Source of the DNA: Dyella_B nitratireducens
GTDB taxonomy: Bacteria > Pseudomonadota > Gammaproteobacteria > Xanthomonadales > Rhodanobacteraceae
Assembly: GCF_049532905.1 (NCBI RefSeq)
Contig: NZ_CP064032.1
Coordinates: forward strand, 3,286,001 to 3,350,000
DNA length: 64,000 nt
Reading direction: 5' to 3'
Positions within the stretch are counted from its first letter, which is position 1. Each line of letters begins with the position of its first letter. A program made the position numbers and the translations under genes. This document shows, piece by piece, positions 9,024 through 17,669 of this stretch. The notes under the pieces were generated by a model. The model saw only the letters and a list, made by a program, of their open reading frames with translations. It ran no database searches and was not told where the DNA came from.

Positions 9024-9356
9024 CGGAATGTTTTCCCCTAAGAACCGATCGTCTATACGAAAACGCAAGCCGCAGCAGGACGACGGTGGTCATCCGGTTA
9101 GATGCGCTGGCGTGGCAAACCCCGCCATTCCCCCGATCCTTGCAGCGATGCCGATACTACTCGCGGCACGGGGCGCGCAGCCAGCCTTTCCGGCGTCCGC
9201 GCAGGAGCGCATCGCGGCAAATGCGAGCGCACACACATTCATCCCGACCAGCCCCCTTTGCCCTTGGGGAAAACGCGGATTGGAACACCCGCTCACTCAG
9301 CCAGACTGGCGCTGCTGTTAAGGTATGCCGCTGGCACCTTGGAACACCTTATCGAT
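9024..9356. other. Divergent intergenic region, pilT / proC; no gene seen
   Basis: No open frame here resembles a protein family. In Pseudomonas aeruginosa a yggS-type PLP-binding gene lies between pilT and proC; none is recognisable here. It should hold both promoters, but I cannot place them with confidence. Confidence 0.5.
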
Positions 9357-10178
9357 ATGACCCACATCGCATTCATCGGCGGCGGCAACATGGCACGAAG
9401 CCTGATCGGCGGCCTGCTCAAGACCGGCACGCCGGCCGCCAACCTGCGCGTGGCCGAGCCGCTGGCGCAGGCGCGCGAAAGCCTGGGGCGCGACTTTAGT
9501 GTAGCCACCTTCGACGACAATCGGCTGGCCGCGGCGGATGCCGACGTGCTGGTGCTGGCAGTGAAGCCGCAGGTGATGCCCGCCATCCACCACGAACTGC
9601 GCGACACCCTGCAACGCAAGCGCCCGCTATTGATCTCAATCGCCGCCGGCGTTCGCATCGACCAGTTGGAGCGCTGGTTCGGCAACCTGCTGCCGATCGT
9701 GCGTTGCATGCCCAATACGCCGGCCCTGATCGGCGCCGGCGCCACCGGCCTGTGCGCCAACCTGCGCGTGACGCCACAGCAGCGTGAGCAGGCGCAGCAC
9801 ATCCTGGATGCGGTGGGCATTACCCGCTGGATCGAAGACGAAGCCTTGATGGACACCGTTACCGCCCTTTCCGGCTCCGGCCCCGCCTATTTCTTCGCAT
9901 TCGTCGAAGCATTGGAAAACGCGGCCGTGGCACAAGGCATGCCGCGCGAGACCGCCCGCATCCTGGCCACCCAGACCTGTCTCGGCGCCGGCCGCATGCT
10001 GGTGGAAAGCAACGAAGCACCGGCCACACTGCGCCAGCGCGTCACCTCGCCCAACGGCACCACCCAGGCGGCGCTGGAGAGCTTCAGTGCCGACCAATTC
10101 CCGCGCATCGTCGCCCGCGCGGTGGGCGCTGCCACCCGGCGCGGTGAGGAACTTGCCGCTGCCTTGGATAAGGATTGA
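9357..10178 (+). CDS. proC: Pyrroline-5-carboxylate reductase
   Basis: 273 aa from the ATG giving MTHIAFIGGGNMARSL, a standard ProC N-terminus; the open frame extends 255 bp upstream without family similarity. NAD(P)-binding GGGNM, then AVKPQVMP, CMPNTPALIGAGATG, and the C-terminal VTALSGSGPAYFF and VTSPNGTTQAA signatures are intact. It makes the last step of proline synthesis. Followed after 3 bp by yggT, the usual partner. Confidence 0.96.
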   Translation: MTHIAFIGGGNMARSLIGGLLKTGTPAANLRVAEPLAQARESLGRDFSVATFDDNRLAAADADVLVLAVKPQVMPAIHHELRDTLQRKRPLLISIAAGVRIDQLERWFGNLLPIVRCMPNTPALIGAGATGLCANLRVTPQQREQAQHILDAVGITRWIEDEALMDTVTALSGSGPAYFFAFVEALENAAVAQGMPRETARILATQTCLGAGRMLVESNEAPATLRQRVTSPNGTTQAALESFSADQFPRIVARAVGAATRRGEELAAALDKD

Positions 10179-10181
10179 CCG

Positions 10182-10751
10182 ATGTCATACCTCGTTGATG
10201 CGCTGACCCTGCTGGTCCAAATGGCGTTCGGCGCCATCGCCACGCTGTTCCTGGTACGCCTGCTGGCCGAAGCCAATCGGGCGGATTTTCACAATCCACT
10301 GAGCCAATTCGTATATCGCTATACCAATCCCATCCTCTCGCCGATCCGGCGCGTATTGCCGAACTGGCGGCGGATCAACCTCGCTGCCCTGCTGATCCTG
10401 TTGCTCACCTTCGTGCTGGAACGGCTGGTGCTTTCTGCTCTGCTGGGCTTTGTACCAGCGTGGTTGGGATTGCTGGTGATCTCCCTCGCCGACCTGCTCA
10501 ACTTCGTGCTGCTGTTCTACATCGTGGTGATCTTCGGCTGGTCGCTGCTCAGCATGTTTGCGCCCGATCCCTATCACCCCTTGTACCGTCTTGCCGGCAC
10601 CATCGTGGAGCCGCTGCTGCGCCCGCTGCGCGGCAAGCTGGTCGTGGGCAGCATCGATTTCTCGCCCACGGTGGTGGTGATCATCCTGCTGCTGGCGCAA
10701 CGGTTGATTGCAGCACCTTTGTTCGATTTCGGCGCGAGCTTGGCGCGGTAA
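10182..10751 (+). CDS. yggT: YggT family membrane protein
   Basis: 189 aa with two YggT repeats, each a pair of hydrophobic segments; the repeats contain NPLSQFVYRYTNPILSPIRR and DPYHPLYRLAGTIVEPLLRP. Inner-membrane protein; some family members have been linked to osmotic tolerance and cell division, but the mechanism is unknown. Starts 3 bp after proC, so co-transcribed. Confidence 0.92.
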   Translation: MSYLVDALTLLVQMAFGAIATLFLVRLLAEANRADFHNPLSQFVYRYTNPILSPIRRVLPNWRRINLAALLILLLTFVLERLVLSALLGFVPAWLGLLVISLADLLNFVLLFYIVVIFGWSLLSMFAPDPYHPLYRLAGTIVEPLLRPLRGKLVVGSIDFSPTVVVIILLLAQRLIAAPLFDFGASLAR

Positions 10752-10757
10752 ACCGTC

Positions 10758-11303
10758 ATGTGGAGGCATTGGCTGCTTTGTCTCGCATTCGCGTTCGGTC
10801 TGGCGAACGCTTCGCAGCCGGGACCGCCGCAACTTGTCTTGCACGGCACCATCACGACGCAAAGCGGCGAACATCCCGCCTTGTTCACGCTGATGTGCAC
10901 AACAGGCAGCGGTGGTGCGCTGTCGCTGCAATTGGCGGTGGTTCGCGACACCGCACCTGACTTCCCTTTCGATGCGTTTGAAGGACCGAATGCGCCGGCA
11001 TCACAACTGCCCAGTGCGACGCTGCAAGTGGGCAAGCAATCTTTTTCGCCGGTTCCGGTAACAGGCTGGATCAGTGGTGATGATCCAGACATGTTCGTGT
11101 TCGGCATCGCTACCACGCTCAGGAGGCGCAATGCCGTGACGGATTTTGTTGCAGCACTCGGCAAGCCGGGTGTGACGATCATCTGGGCTCAGAACGCCAA
11201 CAATATGCAGACGCCGCCACTGGCGGCAGAGTTTGTGCTGGATGCGGTGCAGAGCCATGCGTTGCAGCGTATTGCCGCACCGTGCTTGCCACGTGGCCCG
11301 TAG
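10758..11303 (+). CDS. Secreted hypothetical protein
   Basis: 181 aa with an N-terminal signal peptide (WLLCLAFAFGLANA, cleavage near residue 19). The mature part is beta-strand-like with no motif I recognise. It lies 6 bp after yggT and probably shares its transcript. In other bacteria this position often holds a DUF167/YggU gene, and this protein is not one. The stop codon is the TAG of the GTAG head of the repeat at 11300-11371, so the original C-terminus may have been cut or extended when the repeat arrived. Confidence 0.7.
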   Translation: MWRHWLLCLAFAFGLANASQPGPPQLVLHGTITTQSGEHPALFTLMCTTGSGGALSLQLAVVRDTAPDFPFDAFEGPNAPASQLPSATLQVGKQSFSPVPVTGWISGDDPDMFVFGIATTLRRRNAVTDFVAALGKPGVTIIWAQNANNMQTPPLAAEFVLDAVQSHALQRIAAPCLPRGP

Positions 11304-11371
11304 GTTGGGGTGAAAACCCCAACGCATAGACGTACGTGCATCGCCATGTTGGGGTTTGCACCCCAATCTAC
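11300..11371. repeat. GTAG-headed inverted repeat, copy 2, carrying stop codons of two convergent genes
   Basis: Arms GTAGGTTGGGGTGAAAACCC and the inverse ending CCCCAATCTAC. The left TAG (11301-11303) ends the plus-strand gene and the right TAG (complement 11368-11370) ends the minus-strand gene, so the whole intergenic space is this one element. Confidence 0.9.
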
Positions 11372-12186
11372 GCTGGTATCCCGTGCCGCGCCGCCCACTC
11401 CGCAAACACGGCATGCATGGCATCCAACCCATCGAATAGCGCCGCCGGCCCCGGCTGCAGGATGATCGGCGATTTGATCTCCTGCATGTCGCCATTGCGT
11501 ACCGCAGGAATCGCTTCCCATCCTGGCCGCTGCGCCACACGCTCGGGACGAAAGCGCTTGCCGCACCACGAGCCAAGAATGATGTCCGGCGCACGCCGCA
11601 CGACTTCGCTGCCGTCCACCAGGATGCGGTTTTTCGCCAGCGATTCGCGCGCGAGTTCGGGAAACAGATCATCGCCGCCCGCGATGCCGATCAGCTCCGC
11701 CACCCAGCGAATACCAGTGATGATCGGCTCGTCCCATTCCTCGAAATACACCTGCGGCCGCTTCGGCCATGCGGCGGCGGCAGCACGCACCTCGGCAAGA
11801 TGGGCTTCGGCGCGCTGCGCATAGCTTTCGGCTTTTTCGTACGCACCTACCATCGCGCCTAGGCGGCGAATGTAGGCAAGGATGCCTTCCACGCTACGAT
11901 GATTGCTGATCCAAACTTCGACACCGGCGCGGATCAGATCACGTGCAATATCCGCCTGCATGTCGGAAAAGCCGATCACCAGGTCTGGCTGCAGCGCCAG
12001 GATTTCCTCCAGCTTCGCGCTGGTGAAGGCCGACACCTTCGGCTTCTCCTTGCGCGCGCGCGGCGGTCGTACGGTGAAGCCGGAAATGCCGACAATGCGG
12101 TGCTCCTCGCCGAGCGCGTACAACACTTCGGTGGGTTCTTCGGTGAGACAGACGATGCGATGGGGATAGGGATCGTTTTTGGTCAT
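11368..12186 (-). CDS. BtuF-like cobalamin-binding / periplasmic-binding-fold protein, without signal peptide
   Basis: 272 aa from ATG 12186; the open frame reaches a TTG at 12207 that would overlap yjbQ. Family features: RIVCLTEEPTEVLYALGEEHRIVG, then LQPDLVIGFSDMQAD and the C-terminal RNGDMQEIKSPIILQPGPAAL, typical of Fe3+/B12 substrate-binding proteins (PF01497). The binding fold begins at about residue 10 and no signal peptide or lipobox precedes it, so export is doubtful. No ABC permease or ATPase is next to it. The stop codon lies in the GTAG repeat. Confidence 0.8.
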   Translation of the reverse strand: MTKNDPYPHRIVCLTEEPTEVLYALGEEHRIVGISGFTVRPPRARKEKPKVSAFTSAKLEEILALQPDLVIGFSDMQADIARDLIRAGVEVWISNHRSVEGILAYIRRLGAMVGAYEKAESYAQRAEAHLAEVRAAAAAWPKRPQVYFEEWDEPIITGIRWVAELIGIAGGDDLFPELARESLAKNRILVDGSEVVRRAPDIILGSWCGKRFRPERVAQRPGWEAIPAVRNGDMQEIKSPIILQPGPAALFDGLDAMHAVFAEWAARHGIPA

Positions 12187-12196
12187 GCATGTGTCA

Positions 12197-12637
12197 TCAA
12201 TGTCCAAACACCGTCACCACGACCTTGCGCTGGTGCGGATCAACCCGGTGCTCCCACAAGTAAATGCCCTGCCAGGTGCCCAGCTGCGGCTTGCCGCCGT
12301 GCACGGGGATGGTCAGACTCACGCCAGTCAAGATGGCGCGCACGTGGGAGGGCATGTCATCGGGGCCTTCGGCGTCGTGCTGGAAGATCGCATCGCCATC
12401 CGGCACGGCGCGGGTGAACCAGCGCTCCAGATCAGCACGCACGGAGGGATCGGCGTTTTCGCTGATCAACAACGAGCAACTGGTATGCGCGGTGAAGACG
12501 TTGACGATGCCGGTGTGCACGCCACTGACCGCAACCAGCTCCGCCACCTTGTCGGTGACCTCGCTGAAGCCGCGTCCGCGCGTGTGCACGGTGAAGCCGT
12601 TTTGCGCGACATGTTCCGCAGGTGTGGCTCGGGTCAT
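12197..12637 (-). CDS. yjbQ: YjbQ/UPF0047 family protein
   Basis: 146 aa. Conserved blocks GIVNVFTAHTSCSLLISENAD and DAEGPDDMPSHVRA, plus the C-terminal GTWQGIYLWEHR, define the family, which has weak thiamin-phosphate synthase activity in some members. GAGGAGA precedes the ATG. Lies 13 bp downstream of pdxH and 10 bp upstream of the B12-binding-like gene, so these three form a likely operon. Confidence 0.93.
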   Translation of the reverse strand: MTRATPAEHVAQNGFTVHTRGRGFSEVTDKVAELVAVSGVHTGIVNVFTAHTSCSLLISENADPSVRADLERWFTRAVPDGDAIFQHDAEGPDDMPSHVRAILTGVSLTIPVHGGKPQLGTWQGIYLWEHRVDPHQRKVVVTVFGH

Positions 12638-12650
12638 GGCGCGCTTCTCC

Positions 12651-13238
12651 TCATGGGTAGAGCAGACGATGGGTCCAGGTCTGGCCGTGGCGGTCCCAAC
12701 GTACGCGCTCGTGCAGACGGAAGTTGGCGCCGTACCAGAACTCCACCATGTCAGGTTCCACCAGGTACCCGCCCCAGTGCGGCGGGCGCGGCACTTCGCG
12801 GTCTGCGAACTGCTGCTCGTAATGCGCGACGCGTTGCTCGAACATCTCGCGCGCCGCCAGGGTCTGCGATTGCAGCGACGCCCATGCGCCAATCTGGCTG
12901 CCGCGCGGGCGGCTTGCAAAGTAGGCGTCGGATTCTTCTGCCGTGAGCTTGCGCGCCAAGCCTTCCACTCTCACCTGTATGCCCTCGCGCAGGCGCTTCC
13001 AGTGGAAACACAGGGCAACTTGCAGGTGCGCTTCGATCTGCACGCCCTTGTCGCTCTCGTAGTTGGTGAAGAAGCGAAACCCGCGCTGATCCGCCCCTTT
13101 CAGCAGTACGATGCGCGAGCTGACCCGTCCCGCGGCGTCAACGCTGGACAGGGTCATGGCATTGGGCTCCGGGTCGCCACTGGCCACGGCCTGATCCAGC
13201 AAGGTGTTGAAAGTGTCAAGGATCTCGGGTTTGAGCAT
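12651..13238 (-). CDS. pdxH: Pyridoxine/pyridoxamine 5'-phosphate oxidase
   Basis: 195 aa. It makes pyridoxal 5'-phosphate with FMN. Recognised by NAMTLSSVDAAGRVSSRIV, RGFRFFTNYESDKG, RVEGLARKLTAEESDAYFAS, RPRGSQIGAWAS and the C-terminal PPHWGGYLVEPDMVEFW and HERVRWDR. Slightly short at the N-terminus compared with E. coli, as in other Xanthomonadales. Divergent from the kinase gene by 40 bp. Confidence 0.96.
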   Translation of the reverse strand: MLKPEILDTFNTLLDQAVASGDPEPNAMTLSSVDAAGRVSSRIVLLKGADQRGFRFFTNYESDKGVQIEAHLQVALCFHWKRLREGIQVRVEGLARKLTAEESDAYFASRPRGSQIGAWASLQSQTLAAREMFEQRVAHYEQQFADREVPRPPHWGGYLVEPDMVEFWYGANFRLHERVRWDRHGQTWTHRLLYP

Positions 13239-13278
13239 GGGTATTTGAATCGTAGCCGGCGCACGTCATGATTACGCG

Positions 13279-14109
13279 ATGAAGGATGATGCTAGCACGC
13301 AGAACGAGGCCCTCGCGGGTCACTTGCTGGATCATTACGCCGGCCGTATCGCGCGGGTGCAGCGGCCGTATGTGCTTGGTCTGTCCGGCCTGCAGGGCAG
13401 CGGCAAAAGCACCCTGGCGCGTGTGATCAAGGCCCAGGCCGACCATCGTGGCTGGCCGACGGAAGTACTCGCACTGGACGACTTCTACTACTCGCGCAGC
13501 GAACGCGAGGCGCTCGCCCATCAGGTGCACCCGCTGCTGAAGACGCGCGGCGTGCCCGGCACGCATGAAATCGAACTGCTGCTTTCCGTGCTGGCAGCCC
13601 TGCCCAATGCTTCAGAAAAATTTCCAGTGACCTGGCCGCGTTTCGACAAGGGCCGCGATACGCGCATGCCACCTTCACGCTGGCCGCACACCACCCGTCC
13701 ACCGCGCCTGGTGGTGGTGGAAGGCTGGGCGCTCGGCCTCAGGCCGCAACTGGAAAGCGCGCTGGAAGATCCGGTAAACGAACTGGAACGTACCGAAGAT
13801 CCGGACGGCCGCTGGCGCCATTGGGTGAATAAGCAGCTGCGCGCGTACCAGCCGGTGTGGCGCAAGCTGGATGCCCTGATCGTGCTGCAGGCACCGAACT
13901 GGGAAGTGATCCGCGAATGGCGCAGCGAAACCGAGAAGGATCTGCTGGCACGCGGCGCACCACTGGCGATGGACGCAACGGCCATGCAACGATTTCTGCT
14001 TCATTTCGAGCGACTTAGCCGACATGCCCTGGCCACACTGCCGGTGCTGGCCGACACCTGCGTCGAATATGACACCCATCATCACGTGATGGGCCTCAGC
14101 CACAATTGA
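13279..14109 (+). CDS. D-glycerate 3-kinase-like P-loop kinase
   Basis: 276 aa. P-loop GLSGLQGSGKST (about residues 36-47), then VLALDDFYYS, PGTHEIELL, WPRFDKGRDTR and VVVEGWALGLRP, the pattern of the plant/cyanobacterial-type glycerate 3-kinase family, related to uridine kinases. Would phosphorylate glycerate to 3-phosphoglycerate. It stands alone, so the pathway link is not shown by context. Confidence 0.85.
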   Translation: MKDDASTQNEALAGHLLDHYAGRIARVQRPYVLGLSGLQGSGKSTLARVIKAQADHRGWPTEVLALDDFYYSRSEREALAHQVHPLLKTRGVPGTHEIELLLSVLAALPNASEKFPVTWPRFDKGRDTRMPPSRWPHTTRPPRLVVVEGWALGLRPQLESALEDPVNELERTEDPDGRWRHWVNKQLRAYQPVWRKLDALIVLQAPNWEVIREWRSETEKDLLARGAPLAMDATAMQRFLLHFERLSRHALATLPVLADTCVEYDTHHHVMGLSHN

Positions 14110-14384
14110 AAACAGCGCTTCGCGCCAGTCATTCCGCGCCTTCCCATGCGCCGATGCATTTCGGAAAAGTTCTATTGTCCGAAGGTTTCGTCTGACCATA
14201 ATCGACGAACAGCAAATCCTGGTGAAAGCCGTACCGCCGCGCAGACGATTCGCTCGCATTTTTCGTCAAAGGCCAGGACTCCAACGATGACACACCCACC
14301 CACGCATGTGGGGCGCTGCGCCGCTGCCGAATGATTCCCCGGCGCAGCCGGCAGCGTTAGGAAAACACTTAAGAGCTGTGCAGC

Positions 14385-15137
14385 ATGACGTCCACGAAAT
14401 CAACCCACGAAACCCAGTCAACCAGTGAGCGCGAAGTCCGCGTGGTGGTCGCTGACGATCATCCTCTGCTGCTGGCCGGACTTCTGCACGAACTGCAAGG
14501 CCAAGCGGACGTACGCATTGTCGGCATCGCCAGCAACTCGACCGTGCTGGTGGATTTGCTGGAGAAGCAATCCGTCGACGTCGTCGTCTCGGACTACGCC
14601 ATGCCTGGCGGCAGCCATGGCGATGGGGTCACGCTGTTCAGCCTGCTCCGTCGCCGCTTTCCGAACGTCCACCTGATCGCCTTGACCATGATGAACAATG
14701 CCGACGTGATTCGCACGTTGCTGGCACAAGGCGTCAACTGCATTCTGAGCAAGGCCGATCCACTGGAATATCTCACCACGGCGCTTTACGCATCGCTCGC
14801 CGGCAAGCGTTATCTTTCGCCCGGCATTGAAGCCGTAGTGCAGCGGCATGGTATTCAAGGAGCCAGTACGTCATCACGCGCACGCCATCTTTCCACCCGG
14901 GAGCTGGAAGTGGTGCGGCTGTACGTGTCGGGCCTCACCATCAGCGAAATCGCACGCCGCCTCGAACGCAGCAAGCAAACGGTGAGCACGCAGAAGATGA
15001 GTGCGATGCGCAAGCTCGGCATCAGCCGCGATGCAGACCTCATCAAGTATGGCATCGAGGAACAACTTACCTCGCAGAGCGCCGAACCGCATCATGAGGC
15101 GAAGCGTCGGCCGACGCCCGATACTCCGGAAAGTTGA
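14385..15137 (+). CDS. RcsB-like response regulator (REC + LuxR HTH), orphan
   Basis: 250 aa. Receiver domain (about 18-140): acidic pair ADDHP, phospho-acceptor Asp in VVSDYAMPG, Lys in LSKADP. C-terminal LuxR/FixJ-type HTH: LSTRELEVVRLYVSGLTISEI and RSKQTVSTQKMSAMRKLG, close to the RcsB recognition helix. An 18-residue Ser/Thr-rich head and a polar tail extend it. No histidine kinase or Hpt gene is adjacent. RcsB-type regulators often control envelope, capsule and fimbrial genes; whether it acts on the fimbrial operon here is not shown. Confidence 0.88.
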   Translation: MTSTKSTHETQSTSEREVRVVVADDHPLLLAGLLHELQGQADVRIVGIASNSTVLVDLLEKQSVDVVVSDYAMPGGSHGDGVTLFSLLRRRFPNVHLIALTMMNNADVIRTLLAQGVNCILSKADPLEYLTTALYASLAGKRYLSPGIEAVVQRHGIQGASTSSRARHLSTRELEVVRLYVSGLTISEIARRLERSKQTVSTQKMSAMRKLGISRDADLIKYGIEEQLTSQSAEPHHEAKRRPTPDTPES

Positions 15138-15146
15138 TCCCAGCTA

Positions 15147-15992
15147 TCAAGCCGATGGCAGGGGCTTATCCAACAATGCCGCGTAACCCATGCGTGCATC
15201 CGGCCAGCGAAAGCGAAAGCCGCTGGCCTTCAACCTTGCGTTGCTGAGCCGCTTGCTGCCGATACCTGTGGGTGAAGGCCCATCAGGAACCTTCGGCGCA
15301 CCGATCAAAGCGGCGAGATCGTCGTAAAGAACGTCCATCGGCAACGGCGTATCGTCCGTTCCCAGATACACCGCTTGATGATCGTGCAGCATAAGCAGGT
15401 GCACGATCGCGGCTGCAGCATCATCGACGTGAATTCGATTGGCCCAGTGCCTGGGGTGCCGCGGCGCACTCACCTGCCCTGCACGCAGACGATCAATCAG
15501 CTGCAGGCGCCCCGGTCCATACAAACCAGCAAGACGCAGCACGATCGAATCAACTGGATACGCCGACAACGCCAGCTCGGCCTCCCGCAAAATCCGGCCA
15601 TTGAAGCTCAACGGCGCGGGCATCGTGGCTTCATCCACCCACTCTCCGCTGTGTTCGCCATACACCGCGCTGGATGACACGAACAACATGCGCTGCAACG
15701 AGCGGGTATCCAGGGCATCAAACACATTGCGCAAACCGTCGAGAAAAACGGCGCGGTAGACATCCGCTTGGCGCGCATCCGGAGCCGGCGTGAAGATCAG
15801 CCGGGTGATCCCTTCGGGCAAGACAGTGAGCGTTTCCGGACTGGCCAGGTCTGCGGACAGCCAATGAATGCCATCGTCACCACGAGGAGGATTGCGGCGC
15901 AGCGCATAGACCTCGCCACCCCGCGCCAGCAGCAAGCGCGCGACGCGCTCACCCAGGTCGCCGCAGCCGGCGATCAAGATCCGTTCGGCCAT
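15147..15992 (-). CDS. NAD(P)-dependent epimerase/dehydratase (extended SDR, YeeZ-like)
   Basis: 281 aa. Rossmann start ILIAGCGDLGERVARLL (GxGxxG), then FVSSSAVYGEHSGEWVDE and an RLAGLYGPGR block. The active-site Tyr is in VYGEH, but the spacing to the usual Lys differs (NGRILREAE), as in YeeZ-type members, so catalysis is uncertain. Divergent from aroK by 40 bp and convergent with the response regulator by 9 bp. Confidence 0.85.
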   Translation of the reverse strand: MAERILIAGCGDLGERVARLLLARGGEVYALRRNPPRGDDGIHWLSADLASPETLTVLPEGITRLIFTPAPDARQADVYRAVFLDGLRNVFDALDTRSLQRMLFVSSSAVYGEHSGEWVDEATMPAPLSFNGRILREAELALSAYPVDSIVLRLAGLYGPGRLQLIDRLRAGQVSAPRHPRHWANRIHVDDAAAAIVHLLMLHDHQAVYLGTDDTPLPMDVLYDDLAALIGAPKVPDGPSPTGIGSKRLSNARLKASGFRFRWPDARMGYAALLDKPLPSA

Positions 15993-16032
15993 CCGCCCAC
16001 CTGATTGTCGACTCGCTTGCTAATATCCACGC

Positions 16033-16575
16033 ATGAATCCTTCGTGCAACCTGTTCCTGATCGGCCCCACCGGTGCAGGCAAAACCTCCATCGGTCGGCA
16101 GCTCGCGGCACGTTATGGCATGCCGTTTATCGATCTCGACCAGGAAATCGAGCGCGTCACCGGCGTTTCCGTCACCACCATCTTCGACATCGAAGGTGAA
16201 GCCGGTTTTCGCCGGCGCGAACGCGCCATGCTGGAGGAGTGTAGCGGTCGCCGCGGTGTACTGTTGGCCAGTGGAGCCGGGGCGGTGCTCGATCCGGCCA
16301 ACCGCCGCACCCTGGCAGAACGTGGTTATGTGGTATGGCTGCAGGCGACCGTGCCGGTGCAGTTGCAACGGCTTGCACTCGATACGTCGCGCCCATTGCT
16401 GGCAGATGCCGATCGACATCAAAAGCTGGAAGCGATGGCAGCAGCGCGTACCTCGCTATATGCCGAAATCACCGATCTGACCGTCTCGCCCGGCCCGGAC
16501 AACGAAGGCGTTGCTGCTGCCAGCGAGCGTTGCATGGCATTGCTGGAACAGCACTGGAATCGACAAGCCGCATGA
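16033..16575 (+). CDS. aroK: Shikimate kinase
   Basis: 180 aa. Walker A GPTGAGKTSIG at about residues 11-21, DLDQEIER for shikimate binding, FRRRERAML, and the lid RPLLADAD. The usual GGG of the substrate loop reads ASGAGAV here, a conservative change seen in related bacteria. Fifth step of chorismate synthesis. Its TGA overlaps the aroB start (ATGA). Confidence 0.95.
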   Translation: MNPSCNLFLIGPTGAGKTSIGRQLAARYGMPFIDLDQEIERVTGVSVTTIFDIEGEAGFRRRERAMLEECSGRRGVLLASGAGAVLDPANRRTLAERGYVVWLQATVPVQLQRLALDTSRPLLADADRHQKLEAMAAARTSLYAEITDLTVSPGPDNEGVAAASERCMALLEQHWNRQAA

Positions 16576-17669
16576 TGAGCACTACTACGCCCCAGGAAAC
16601 CATCCACGTCACGCTTGGCGAACGCAGCTACACCGTATGGATCGGCCGCGACCTGCTCGATGATCATGCCCGCTGGCGCGCCATGCTGCGCGGCAGACAC
16701 GCACTGGTGATCAGCAACCGCACCATCGCACCGCTCTATCTGGAGCGCCTAACACGCGGACTGGACGGACTGCACTGGTCTTCGTTCCTGCTCGAGGATG
16801 GCGAAGCGCACAAGAGCTTCGCCAATGTCGGTCTTGCACTGGAAGCACTAGCCACACTCGGCGCAACGCGCGATGCCTGCATCATTGCCTTGGGCGGCGG
16901 TGTGGTAGGCGACCTTGCCGGCTTCACCGCAGCTTGTTGGATGCGTGGCATCGACTTCATCCAGATGCCGACGACCTTGCTGTCGATGGTGGACTCCTCC
17001 GTCGGCGGCAAGACCGGCGTCAACCTTCCCGCCGGCAAGAACCTGGTCGGCGCATTTCATCAGCCGCGTGCGGTGGTGGCCGATATCGGCACGCTGGACA
17101 GCCTGCCTGCACGCGAATACCGCGCTGGCATGGCTGAAGTGATCAAAGGCGCTGCCATCGGCGATGCCATCTTTTTCAACTGGCTGGAACAACACGCGCA
17201 GGCACTCGCGGCGCGCGATGAAACCGCCCTCGTACAGGCCATCGCCACCAAGGTGCGCTATAAGGCCGGCGTGGTGGCACGCGATGAAACCGAGCAAGGC
17301 GAACGGGCGCTGCTCAATCTGGGCCATACCTTCGGCCATGCGCTGGAAACGGCAGGCCACTACACCACGCTACTGCACGGTGAAGGCGTGGCTGTCGGCA
17401 TGCTGCTGGCGGCACGGCTTTCCGAACGTTTGGGCATGAGCCATAGCACCGACACGCTGCGTCTTGAGCAGTTGCTCAAAGCCATTGGCCTGCCGACCGA
17501 CGTTCCCACCGGCTACGACCCGGAACAGTTGCTGGCCTTGATGCGGCTGGACAAGAAGAACACTGCCGGTACGCTGCGGCTGATCTTGTGGCACGGTATC
17601 GGGCTTGCAGAAATCATCTCGGGTGTCGACGAGGCAGACGTTCTCGCGGTGCTGCGCGAAGCCATGTAA
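16572..17669 (+). CDS. aroB: 3-dehydroquinate synthase
   Basis: 365 aa from the ATG overlapping the aroK stop; a second ATG follows at once. NAD-binding ALGGGVVGDLAGF, MVDSSVGGKTGVNLPAGKN, and the zinc ligands in EVIKGAAIGD, LGHTFGHALE and HGEGVAVGM. Second step of the shikimate pathway. Coupled to aroK. Confidence 0.97.
   Translation: MMSTTTPQETIHVTLGERSYTVWIGRDLLDDHARWRAMLRGRHALVISNRTIAPLYLERLTRGLDGLHWSSFLLEDGEAHKSFANVGLALEALATLGATRDACIIALGGGVVGDLAGFTAACWMRGIDFIQMPTTLLSMVDSSVGGKTGVNLPAGKNLVGAFHQPRAVVADIGTLDSLPAREYRAGMAEVIKGAAIGDAIFFNWLEQHAQALAARDETALVQAIATKVRYKAGVVARDETEQGERALLNLGHTFGHALETAGHYTTLLHGEGVAVGMLLAARLSERLGMSHSTDTLRLEQLLKAIGLPTDVPTGYDPEQLLALMRLDKKNTAGTLRLILWHGIGLAEIISGVDEADVLAVLREAM

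Noticed and set aside
9102..9356. N-terminal extension of proC by 85 codons
   Set aside because: The extension has no family similarity, whereas ATG 9357 gives the exact canonical ProC N-terminus.
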